From Bacilli bacterium (GTDB lineage: Bacteria; Bacillota_I; Bacilli_A; RFN20; CAG-826): a stretch of DNA of 7,262 bases. The notes under the pieces are model-generated. The model did no database searches. It saw only the letters and a program-made list of their open reading frames with translations, and was not told where the DNA came from. The stretch is taken from NCBI GenBank assembly GCA_024698065.1, contig JAILRR010000046.1:1-7262 (forward strand). Direction: 5' to 3'. The translations under genes and the position numbers were made by a program. Positions within the stretch are counted from its first letter, which is position 1. Each line of letters begins with the position of its first letter. Below, piece by piece: positions 1 through 5,969 of the stretch.

Positions 1-1017
1 AAGGACATCAACCTCCTTACCCAAACCCCAGGCCAGATCCTCCATTCTTCCCGTTACAAGCTTCCAAAGGATTTCAATGATCCAGTGTTCGGAAAGATCA
101 TGGAAACCCTCAAGAAACACAACATCAACGGTCTTCTCGTCAATGGCGGCAACGACTCCATGAATACCTGCATGAGACTTAGCCACCTCGCCAAAGAGAA
201 AGGCCTTGACCTTAAGGTCATGGGTGTCCCAAAAACCGTCGACAATGATCTTATGGGCACTGACTTCGCCCTTGGCTTCCCAAGTGCCGCCCTTTATGTC
301 ATGAACGCCCTCAAATCCCTTATCCTTGATGTTCGTTCCTATAAGAAAGGCAAAGTCTTATTCGTCGAGATCATGGGTAGAGACACTGGCTGGCTTACCG
401 CCAGTGCCGACGCTCTCCCAGAAGATTGCCGCCCAGACTTCATCCTTCTCCCAGAAGTCAAACTCGACCAGAAGAAGTTCTATGAGGATCTTAGCCGCGT
501 CTATCTCCAAAAAGGATATGCGGTGGTGGCTTTAAGCGAAGGCATCGACATCGGTGTCCAAAGCGATGACATCGACGCATTCGGCCACGCTCAGCTTGAA
601 GGCGTTGCCTACGCTCTCGAGTCCCGCGTCAAAGAAGATCTCCATCTCCCAACCCGCGTCACCGTGTTAAGCACCTCCATGCGTGCATCTTCCATCCTTG
701 CTTCCGAAGTTGACATCAATGCAGCTATCGCCTGTGGCGAAGCCTGCGTTAAAGCCCTTCTCGAAGGTAAGAGCGGAATGATGGCCGTCCTCAAGAGAAC
801 CTCAAGCACACCATACGCCTACAAGATCGAATTCGAACCAATTGAGATGGCTGCTGACGCAATCAGATACGTCCCAGAGGATTTCATGAAGGATACCACC
901 CATCTCTCCAAGAAATTCGCCGAGTACATCAGGCCTCTTCTTGTCATGAGAAAAGACCTTAAAATCACCGATGGTCTCTTCGAATCCGCTTCCTTCAAAT
1001 ACAAAAAAGTCGATTAA
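1..1017 (+). CDS. pfp: 6-phosphofructokinase, probably pyrophosphate-dependent (5' partial)
   Basis: Phosphorylates fructose 6-phosphate to fructose 1,6-bisphosphate in glycolysis; cytoplasmic. The reading frame is open from base 1, so the gene begins upstream; 338 residues are present and the N-terminal phosphate-binding part (perhaps 60-80 residues) is missing. The GTG at 85 is an internal Val, because family-like sequence (SSRYKLP) precedes it. Visible motifs, numbered in the partial protein: GGNDS at 49-53, PKTVDND at 77-83 with the catalytic Asp at 81, MGRDTGW from 125, then FGHAQLEG further on. Asp in the second variable place of GG(N)DS together with Lys in PKT is the combination known for PPi-using enzymes, whereas ATP enzymes usually have Gly at the first site. 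The donor is therefore inferred, not proven. Codons are strongly biased to C-ending forms (CTT/CTC, ATC, GCC), unlike the genes after the tRNA, which suggests high expression. No strong terminator follows. Confidence 0.93.
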   Translation, partial: KDINLLTQTPGQILHSSRYKLPKDFNDPVFGKIMETLKKHNINGLLVNGGNDSMNTCMRLSHLAKEKGLDLKVMGVPKTVDNDLMGTDFALGFPSAALYVMNALKSLILDVRSYKKGKVLFVEIMGRDTGWLTASADALPEDCRPDFILLPEVKLDQKKFYEDLSRVYLQKGYAVVALSEGIDIGVQSDDIDAFGHAQLEGVAYALESRVKEDLHLPTRVTVLSTSMRASSILASEVDINAAIACGEACVKALLEGKSGMMAVLKRTSSTPYAYKIEFEPIEMAADAIRYVPEDFMKDTTHLSKKFAEYIRPLLVMRKDLKITDGLFESASFKYKKVD

Positions 1018-1040
1018 TCTAAAAGTCTTAAGGAATAGAA

Positions 1041-1069
1041 TTGTCACTCACCGACCTCGGTGATATAAT
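1041..1069 (+). promoter_or_regulatory. Promoter of tRNA-Cys with palindromic spacer
   Basis: TTGTCA (1041-1046) and a perfect TATAAT (1064-1069) are separated by exactly 17 bp. The -10 box ends 10 bp before the first tRNA base, so transcription would start only a few bases upstream of the mature 5' end. The spacer contains a perfect 7-bp inverted repeat, TCACCGA-CC-TCGGTGA (1048-1063). This could be an operator, a weak hairpin ending the phosphofructokinase transcript, or chance. Confidence 0.85.
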
Positions 1070-1079
1070 TCTTTCCGCT

Positions 1080-1153
1080 GCATCCGTAGCCAAGCGGTAA
1101 GGCAATTGACTGCAACTCAATGACCGGCGGTCCGATTCCGCCCGGATGCTCCA
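1080..1153 (+). tRNA. tRNA-Cys (GCA), CCA encoded
   Basis: Full cloverleaf: acceptor GCATCCG/CGGATGC (1080-1086 with 1143-1149), D stem GCC/GGC (1089-1091, 1101-1103), anticodon stem ATTGA/TCAAT with loop CTGCAAC and anticodon GCA at 1112-1114, T stem GGCGG/CCGCC (1126-1130, 1138-1142), discriminator T at 1150 as expected for Cys, and CCA at 1151-1153. The T loop reads TCCGATT, placing C where nearly all tRNAs have U55 (pseudouridine); everything else looks functional. It has its own promoter and terminator, so it is probably a single-gene transcript. Confidence 0.95.
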
Positions 1154-1164
1154 CAGGATTTACA

Positions 1165-1211
1165 AACTTCGATACGATTCGTGTCGAAGTTTTTTATTTT
1201 TTTTCTTTTTT
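1165..1211 (+). terminator. Rho-independent terminator after tRNA-Cys
   Basis: An 11-bp stem with one T-G pair (1165-1175 with 1181-1191; AACTTCGATAC against GTGTCGAAGTT) closes a 5-nt loop, GATTC. It is followed by a long run of T broken only by single A and C bases up to 1211. This is a strong intrinsic terminator that isolates the tRNA from the genes downstream. Confidence 0.93.
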
Positions 1212-1233
1212 CATTGGATGACAATATTAAAAG

Positions 1234-1287
1234 GTAGAACCAACATACATTTAGAGGTAGAATAACTTTGATTAAAGTAGAACCTCT
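1234..1287 (+). repeat. Three GTAGAA repeats and nested hairpin before the KilA-N gene
   Basis: GTAGAA occurs at 1234-1239, 1257-1262 and 1277-1282, with starts 23 and 20 bp apart; flanking bases are partly shared (aaGGTAGAACC, gAGGTAGAAT, aaAGTAGAACC). The same stretch holds nested inverted repeats: AGAGGT (1253-1258) with ACCTCT (1282-1287), and inside them ACTTT (1265-1269) with AAAGT (1274-1278) around GATT. The structure ends 2 bases before the ATG at 1290. It could be a protein-binding array or an mRNA structure that masks the only good Shine-Dalgarno-like bases. Confidence 0.45.
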
Positions 1288-1289
1288 TT

Positions 1290-2114
1290 ATGAACAAAAT
1301 CACCGTAAAAAATATTGATATCAGCATAACAGGAATTGGCGAGGGTGATTATGTTAGCTTGACTGACATGGCCAAAATTAAAAACCCAGATTTCCCCGCT
1401 GATGTTATCAAGAACTGGATGAGGCTTAGGGCCACAATCGAATTTATTGGTTTATGGGAACAAATCAACAACGCTGATTTTAACATGGTCGAATTCGACC
1501 AGTTTAAAAATGAATCAGGTCACAATTACTTTGTAATGACTCCAACGAAATGGGCAACTAAAACTAATGCAATAGGCTTTAAAACTAAGTCTGGGAAATA
1601 TGGTGGTGGGACTTTCGCCCACCGCGATATCGCCTTGGAATTTGCCTCCTGGATATCACCTGAAGTCAAACTCTATATCATAAAAGAATTCCAAAGATTA
1701 AAAGCCCAAGAGTCTAGGCAACTTGAATGGAACGGGAAAAGGCTTCTCACAAAGCTTAATTACCTTATCCATACCGATGCAGTAAAAGAGCATCTTGTTC
1801 CAATTGAATTATCAAATGAGCAAAAAAGCTATATTTATGCAAGCGAAGCTGACTTACTTAATGTTGCATTGTTTGGCAAGACCGCCAAAGAGTGGCGAGA
1901 TGAAAATCCTAATCAAGATGGCAACATTAGAGACTACGCTAACACTATAGAACTAGCGATTTTAAGCAATCTTGAATATTTGAATTCGATGCTTATCGCT
2001 CAAAAGATTGATCAAAGTGAACGGTTAATTCTTCTCAATAAAGAAGCAAATAGGGAAAAAGAATTGTTCAACAAGAACAATGTCAAATCAATAAAGCGAC
2101 TTGAAAAGAAATGA
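1290..2114 (+). CDS. KilA-N domain-containing protein
   Basis: A 274-residue protein of the bacterial KilA-N family, a DNA-binding-type domain common in phages, large DNA viruses and accessory regions of gut bacteria. Its cellular job is not established. The KilA-N domain spans about residues 18-135: a YVSLTDMAK-type start (21-29), a central NWMR segment, then GGGTFAHRDIALEFASWISP and the run into KEFQRLK. The C-terminal half matches the conserved tail I recall for this family, with AKEWRDENP and a GNIRDYA segment, and ends in a Lys-rich stretch. Length is normal and the gene looks intact. ATG is the only suitable start in frame, yet no good Shine-Dalgarno sequence lies at the usual distance; a nested hairpin precedes the start instead. 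Codons are AT-richer than in the upstream phosphofructokinase gene, which fits horizontal acquisition. The next gene follows after 59 bp on the same strand and may share the transcript. Confidence 0.88.
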   Translation: MNKITVKNIDISITGIGEGDYVSLTDMAKIKNPDFPADVIKNWMRLRATIEFIGLWEQINNADFNMVEFDQFKNESGHNYFVMTPTKWATKTNAIGFKTKSGKYGGGTFAHRDIALEFASWISPEVKLYIIKEFQRLKAQESRQLEWNGKRLLTKLNYLIHTDAVKEHLVPIELSNEQKSYIYASEADLLNVALFGKTAKEWRDENPNQDGNIRDYANTIELAILSNLEYLNSMLIAQKIDQSERLILLNKEANREKELFNKNNVKSIKRLEKK

Positions 2115-2139
2115 ACTCGTCGAAATTGGGGAGATTAAA

Positions 2140-2202
2140 TTGACCGATATCGATCGAATAAAGGAGGTTTATCATGCCGGCATACAAAGTATTTGGGGAT
2201 AG
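2140..2202 (+). CDS. Possible 20-codon leader peptide overlapping the next gene (speculative)
   Basis: GGGGAG (2128-2133) stands 6 bp before a TTG at 2140, which opens a 20-codon frame ending in TAG at 2200-2202. The peptide would read MTDIDRIKEVYHAGIQSIWG. It runs across the Shine-Dalgarno (2161-2167) and start codon (2174) of the HTH-acetyltransferase gene in another frame, so ribosomes translating it would interfere with, or be coupled to, that start. Leaders of this kind are known in front of some genes for resistance to ribosome-targeting drugs. The same frame is also open from 2095, so it could instead be the remnant of an extended KilA-N tail or simply chance. Confidence 0.2.
   Translation: MTDIDRIKEVYHAGIQSIWG
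2161..2167 (+). promoter_or_regulatory. Strong ribosome-binding site fixing the start of the HTH-acetyltransferase
   Basis: AAGGAGG lies 6 nt before ATG at 2174. It is the best Shine-Dalgarno site in the window and supports translation from the HTH domain onward, not from an internal start before the acetyltransferase part. Confidence 0.9.
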
Positions 2203-3076
2203 AATCAAAAAGATTCGTTTAGAAAACAATATGACTCAGCAACAATTTGCAGAGGCACTAGGCTATACCCATAAATCAATGATCAACAAAATTGAAACGG
2301 GTCAAACCGATATATCTTTTGATGTAGTTATTAGACTAATTCTTGAATTTAATGTTAACGCTGCAGAATTCTTAGATTTATCTGATACGGAAGCGGATGG
2401 TTTGATGAACGACGCTTATAAAGCAGATAAACCAGATTGGAAAAGAATCCACCCGCTTAAATCAAAAGATGAAAGTGTGACCTATATTAGGCCAACATTA
2501 ATTGGCCACCCAAATATCAAAGTCGGGGAATATACATATTATGATGGGCAAAACTTCACCAGCAGAGTTACCCATCATTATGACTTCATTGGCGATAAAT
2601 TAATCATCGGCAAATTCTGCCAAATCGGAAGAGGTGTGGAATTCATTATGAATGGTGCCAATCACCAGATGAATAGTGTTTCCACATACCCTTTCTACAT
2701 ATTTAAAGGATGGGAGCAAGAGCCTCCCAAGAAAGAAGATCTTCCTTATAAAGGGGATACAGTTATTGGTAACGATGTTTGGGTTGGGCAAAACGCCACA
2801 TTCCTACCAGGGGTTCGTGTAGGAGATGGATGCATTATCGGCGCCAATGCAGTGGTTGCCTCTAATATTCCTCCTTATTCTGTAGTGGTTGGTAACCCCG
2901 CTAGAGTAATAAGGAAAAGATTTGATGATGAAATGATTGAATTATTAGAAAAACTAGAGTGGTGGAATCAACCGATTAACAAGATTCAAAAACTCATTCC
3001 TCTTCTTTCCAATGGCGATATCAGTTATGTCAAAGAAGAAATCAAACGCATTGTTGATGGAGGCTCGCATATTTAA
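2174..3076 (+). CDS. Fusion of XRE-type HTH domain and Vat/CatB-type xenobiotic acetyltransferase
   Basis: A 300-residue protein with two parts in one frame. Residues 5-68 form an XRE/Cro-like DNA-binding domain (FGDRIKKIRLENNMTQQQFA, then NKIETGQ). Residues about 92-300 form a left-handed beta-helix acetyltransferase close to the streptogramin A acetyltransferases (Vat) and CatB-type enzymes: VGEYTYYD (117-124), IGKFCQIG (145-152), MNGANHQM (159-166), KGDTVIGNDVWVG (193-205), and the GNPARVIRKRF (240-250) and LEWWNQP (261-267) ends. His164 in GANH matches the catalytic His of Vat enzymes, which acetylate a drug hydroxyl with acetyl-CoA. The catalytic part is about full family length (around 210 residues), so this is an addition of DNA-binding sequence, not a truncated enzyme. 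The exact substrate is unknown; the family also contains enzymes acting on other molecules. Drug resistance is inferred. Codons are AT-rich like the KilA-N gene. A hairpin terminator follows at 3113. Confidence 0.9.
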   Translation: MPAYKVFGDRIKKIRLENNMTQQQFAEALGYTHKSMINKIETGQTDISFDVVIRLILEFNVNAAEFLDLSDTEADGLMNDAYKADKPDWKRIHPLKSKDESVTYIRPTLIGHPNIKVGEYTYYDGQNFTSRVTHHYDFIGDKLIIGKFCQIGRGVEFIMNGANHQMNSVSTYPFYIFKGWEQEPPKKEDLPYKGDTVIGNDVWVGQNATFLPGVRVGDGCIIGANAVVASNIPPYSVVVGNPARVIRKRFDDEMIELLEKLEWWNQPINKIQKLIPLLSNGDISYVKEEIKRIVDGGSHI

Positions 3077-3112
3077 GGCATCATTTGATATGCAGAAAGA
3101 CATACAGCCATG

Positions 3113-3141
3113 AAAAACTTAAAACAAAATTAAGCTTTTTT
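3113..3141. terminator. Bidirectional terminator between convergent genes
   Basis: CTTAA (3118-3122) pairs with TTAAG (3130-3134) around AACAAAA. After one mismatch the stem extends by A-run/T-run pairing (AAAA 3113-3116 with TTTT 3136-3139). T-runs lie on the exit side in both directions, so it can end the HTH-acetyltransferase transcript (+) and the LysR transcript (-). The stem is AT-rich and moderate in strength. Confidence 0.6.
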
Positions 3142-3230
3142 GTGCTTTCTCTGACGTTTGCCAGCAATCACCTAAGCCGCATTCACGGAACAACGGCCGC
3201 GCTCGCCGTTTATCTTTGGAAAGACTAACG

Positions 3231-4112
3231 CTATCTTTGGCTTTCTTTGCCTTTGATAATGTTTTTGCAAATCTCTATGGTCTTTTTTATCTCGTTAGAA
3301 AAGCTTTTGTTTTTGTGCCAGATCAATGACGTTTCGGCTTCTAAGTCATAGCCATCGAGTTTTATTTCTTTCAAAGCGCCTTCATGAACGTATTTTTCGA
3401 TCAGTATTTTCGGAAGGATCGCAACACCGTTTCCTTCAAGGCAATTATTGATGATCGTCTGATTGCTGTTGGCTTCGATAAAGGGCGAAACGGAGATATT
3501 GAGCCTGTTGAACAAATAGTTTCTGGAGTAGCTGCCGATTTCCCTAAGCAGCAAGGGGTAAGAATCCAAATCCCGCAAAGAAAGCTTTGCCGGGATGACG
3601 TAATGCTTGCTGGCGACAACTGATAACTCGTTTTTGGCAAGGATTTCATACGAGAGCTTCAGATTAGAAGGCGTGCCTTCGATGATCGCGTAATCGATTT
3701 TGCCGTTATTGATGTCGCTTTCGATCTCAAAAGCGTTATTGATCTGGACTGTGAATCGCACGTTAGGGCATCTCTTTTTCAAATCTTTGATGATCGTTGG
3801 CAAGAAAATGGAGGCGACGGTTAATGAGACGCCGATTTTAAGGGAAGGATGGGAACGGCTATTCTTGGCCGCCTCCTCGAACTCATTAAAGGATTGAATC
3901 ACCTCTTTCGCCTTTTTATATAGGTCATTTCCTTCTTTTGTGAGGATCAGTTTCCTGTTGATGCGGTGGAAAAGGGTGATTCCGTAATAATCTTCCAAAT
4001 CGGATATCGTTTGGCTGACGGCGGGCTGGGCTATATGAAGCTCTTCGCTCGCTTTGCTGATCGATTCCAAGTCGCATACCAAGATGAAGGTTTTCAAATG
4101 TCTGATTGTCAT
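3231..4112 (-). CDS. LysR family transcriptional regulator
   Basis: A 293-residue LysR-type regulator, normal in length. The N-terminal winged helix-turn-helix covers residues 1-60 (MTIRHLKTFILVCDLESISK, then AQPAVSQTISDLE, and the wing LFHRINRKLILTKEG). A linker helix follows to about residue 88, and the effector-binding domain runs from about 90 (SLKIGVS) to 285, with the typical late segment EGNGVAILPK. The start is ATG on the - strand at 4112, with AAGGA (4122-4126 on the - strand) 9 nt upstream. It is divergent from the Na+/phosphate cotransporter gene, with 91 bp between start codons. Divergent neighbours are the usual targets of LysR regulators, so control of the transporter is the natural inference; the co-inducer cannot be read from sequence. 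Transcription converges on the HTH-acetyltransferase gene. Confidence 0.92.
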   Translation of the reverse strand: MTIRHLKTFILVCDLESISKASEELHIAQPAVSQTISDLEDYYGITLFHRINRKLILTKEGNDLYKKAKEVIQSFNEFEEAAKNSRSHPSLKIGVSLTVASIFLPTIIKDLKKRCPNVRFTVQINNAFEIESDINNGKIDYAIIEGTPSNLKLSYEILAKNELSVVASKHYVIPAKLSLRDLDSYPLLLREIGSYSRNYLFNRLNISVSPFIEANSNQTIINNCLEGNGVAILPKILIEKYVHEGALKEIKLDGYDLEAETSLIWHKNKSFSNEIKKTIEICKNIIKGKESQR

Positions 4113-4128
4113 ATAAGCAATTCCTTAT
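4113..4128. repeat. Inverted repeat ATAAG-N6-CTTAT, candidate LysR operator
   Basis: A perfect 5-bp inverted repeat (4113-4117 and 4124-4128) with a 6-bp centre lies directly against the lysR start codon. A related copy in direct orientation follows: TTC-CTTAT-GATAAATA (4121-4136) resembles TTCACTTATAAATA (4151-4164), 30 bp further on. LysR proteins commonly bind such paired sites to repress themselves and control the divergent gene. The repeat also covers the lysR Shine-Dalgarno sequence. Confidence 0.4.
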
Positions 4129-4143
4129 GATAAATATAAAACT

Positions 4144-4172
4144 ATACTATTTCACTTATAAATACCACATAA
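4144..4172 (-). promoter_or_regulatory. Candidate lysR promoter
   Basis: On the - strand, TTATGT (4172-4167) and TAGTAT (4149-4144) are 17 bp apart. Transcription would start about 25 bp before the lysR ATG. Each box matches consensus only in part. It overlaps the candidate promoter of the divergent transporter gene, so the two would compete for RNA polymerase. Confidence 0.4.
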
Positions 4173-4179
4173 CGATAAT
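4150..4179 (+). promoter_or_regulatory. Candidate promoter of Na+/phosphate cotransporter gene
   Basis: TTTCAC (4150-4155) and GATAAT (4174-4179) are separated by 18 bp. The -10 box is good (5 of 6) and the -35 is weak, as is common for activator-dependent promoters. The candidate repeat half-site at 4151-4164 overlaps the -35 box, where a LysR activator could touch polymerase. Confidence 0.4.
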
Positions 4180-4203
4180 TGTTTCCTGATGAGGTAAAGA
4201 ATC

Positions 4204-5850
4204 ATGAACGAAATTATTAAATCAATCATCTACCTCCTGGTAGGCGTGTCCGTCCTTCTCGTAGGGATGAGAATGATGTCAGGCGGTATGAAAAAAACCA
4301 TTTCCGTGAGGGTGAAGAACTTTTTCAAAAAAACCGAGAATAAGCCTTTCACGAACATGGGGATAGGCGCGGCCGTCACGATGGCGATTCAGTCCAGCGA
4401 CGCTTCTAACGCCATGGTGGTGGGCTTCGTCAACGCGGGAGCGATGAGTTTGTTTCAAGGCCTATCCATTATGCTAGGCGCTTATATTGGAACGACAATC
4501 ACAGGCGTTATCGCATCTTTTTCCTCACTATCGATATCGGTTTATTTCTTGCTTTTCTCTTTCGTTGGCGTCGTGATGATGTTTTTTAGCAACGAAAAAG
4601 TAGTGAACATAGGGGAGATCCTCTGCGGCTTGGGCTTATTGTTCTTTGGCCTCGCAGTAATGAAGGACGCGTTTAAGAACCCCGAAATCACAGACGCATG
4701 CAAAACGCTCTTCTCTTCCATCGACTTCGGGCCTTTATTGTTCCTACTTGGCGTGATCATCACCGGATTGATCCAATCTAGCAGCGCGGTCACATCGATT
4801 GTCATAGCGATGGTCGGCAGCGGGGCTTTGGATTTGTCGAGCGGTTTGTTCCTTGCTTTAGGCGCAACCCTTGGAACCGTCATCACTACCGTAATCGTTT
4901 CCTTAAACGGATCGATTCAAGGAAAAAGGGCTTCGATAATAATGTTTTGCCTTAGAGCGATATCGTCTTCGATAATGCTCGCCATCTTAACGATTTTCCG
5001 TAACCCGATCGCCGAGGGAATGCACCTTTTCGCGATCAATGGCAGCGATGAATTCCCAATCGCCCTCTTCATCGTTTTCTATAACATCGTCTTTATGCCG
5101 CTTCTTGTCCCATTGCTGAAACCGGCTATCAAGATCGGAAGCAAGCTTATCAAAAACAAGAAAGAAGAGGACTTGATGAACGCCGTTCGCTTTATCGACG
5201 ACAAACAACTAGGAGTCCCTGGTGTTGCGCTTATGCTGGCTAAAAAGGAAATCATGAATATGTACACGCTTTCCAAAGAGAATTATCTAGACAGCATGAG
5301 GAAAATGCTTTCTGGCGATAATTCCTTAGACGCACAAATCGTTTCCAAAGAAGACCAAATCGATTATTTAAATCAAAGAATAACCGATTTCCTTATCAAA
5401 TTATCGACAAGAGTCAGCCTAAACCATGAACGTGAGATAGGCTCTTATTTCCATGTCATCAACGATATCGAGCGAATCGGCGACCATGCCTATAATTTCT
5501 ACGAGAAGAAGAATGATTTGGACGCAAAACAGCTATTCTTCAGCGAGACCGCCAGAAAAGAATTAGGCGATTTCAATGCCGTATTGAGCGAAATGTTCGA
5601 TAAGGCCTATAGCGTTTTTGAGAACAATGATTTCTCCCAACTTAAAGAGGTTCATGAGCTTGAAAGAAAAACTGATAGTCTGAAAAAAGAAATATCGGAT
5701 AGGCATTTTGCGAGAATCACTGCGAATGCATGCTCCCAAGAGCTTACTTCTGCTTACCTGACTGTTTTGACTGAGTTAGAAAGAATCGGCGACCATTTGA
5801 CGAACATCGCTTATTCAATCGATAACCCCAATGGCAACGTTCGAGCGTAG
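4204..5850 (+). CDS. Na+/phosphate cotransporter (NptA/YjbB family) with C-terminal PhoU-like domain
   Basis: A 548-residue inner-membrane protein. Residues 1-310 are hydrophobic, with two inverted Na/Pi-cotransporter repeats. Repeat 1 carries QSSDA (63-67) and GAYIGTT (92-98); repeat 2 carries QSSSA (191-195) and GATLGTV (220-226). Family members usually have QSSSA and GANIGTT in both, so each repeat is changed at one or both motifs. The soluble part from about 340 to 540 is a helical PhoU-like domain with two matching ERIGDH motifs (423-428 and 526-531), the metal-binding type seen in PhoU. The expected role is Na+-coupled phosphate movement; some family members are linked to export, and direction cannot be read here. 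GAGGT (4191-4195) stands 8 nt before ATG. It is divergent from the LysR gene and ends 77 bp before a strong terminator, so it is probably monocistronic. Confidence 0.92.
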   Translation: MNEIIKSIIYLLVGVSVLLVGMRMMSGGMKKTISVRVKNFFKKTENKPFTNMGIGAAVTMAIQSSDASNAMVVGFVNAGAMSLFQGLSIMLGAYIGTTITGVIASFSSLSISVYFLLFSFVGVVMMFFSNEKVVNIGEILCGLGLLFFGLAVMKDAFKNPEITDACKTLFSSIDFGPLLFLLGVIITGLIQSSSAVTSIVIAMVGSGALDLSSGLFLALGATLGTVITTVIVSLNGSIQGKRASIIMFCLRAISSSIMLAILTIFRNPIAEGMHLFAINGSDEFPIALFIVFYNIVFMPLLVPLLKPAIKIGSKLIKNKKEEDLMNAVRFIDDKQLGVPGVALMLAKKEIMNMYTLSKENYLDSMRKMLSGDNSLDAQIVSKEDQIDYLNQRITDFLIKLSTRVSLNHEREIGSYFHVINDIERIGDHAYNFYEKKNDLDAKQLFFSETARKELGDFNAVLSEMFDKAYSVFENNDFSQLKEVHELERKTDSLKKEISDRHFARITANACSQELTSAYLTVLTELERIGDHLTNIAYSIDNPNGNVRA

Positions 5851-5880
5851 CGACTTTGTTTTAAGAGGTGTAATTGTTAC

Positions 5881-5913
5881 GCGAGGAGATCTTTAGTTTT
5901 ATCCTCCTAGCGC
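5881..5913 (+). repeat. Imperfect hairpin in the transporter 3' untranslated region
   Basis: GCGAGGAGAT (5881-5890) pairs with ATCCTCCTAGCGC (5901-5913), giving 10 bp with a 1-nt and a 2-nt bulge around CTTTAGTTTT. It lies 30 bp after the transporter stop and 15 bp before the main terminator. It may shield the mRNA end or be incidental. Confidence 0.35.
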
Positions 5914-5927
5914 CTAGAAGCAAAAAG

Positions 5928-5961
5928 AAAAAGATTGGCACAAAACACGCCAATCTTTTTT
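5928..5961. terminator. Strong terminator after the cotransporter, likely bidirectional
   Basis: GATTGGC (5933-5939) pairs with GCCAATC (5949-5955) around a 9-nt loop, extended by AAAAA/TTTTT (5928-5932 with 5956-5960). The symmetric A- and T-runs make it usable on both strands. On the - strand it stands 9 nt after a TAA that may close a small gene. Confidence 0.9.
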
Positions 5962-5969
5962 GTGATTAT

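Noticed and set aside
85..1017. GTG at 85 as the start of the phosphofructokinase
   Set aside because: The frame is open to base 1 and family-like sequence precedes the GTG; the gene is cut by the window edge.
1127..1153. tRNA-Cys 3' end as attachment site of an integrated element
   Set aside because: I found no second copy of the tRNA end (for example CGGATGCTCCA) downstream and no integrase gene in the window.
3192..3210. AACGGC/GCCGTT hairpin as the lysR terminator
   Set aside because: The 6-bp stem is not followed by a T-run in the - direction; the hairpin at 3113-3141 is a better candidate.
4542..4886. 114-codon ORF on the - strand inside the cotransporter
   Set aside because: It lies wholly antisense to a gene with clear family motifs and has no recognisable features.
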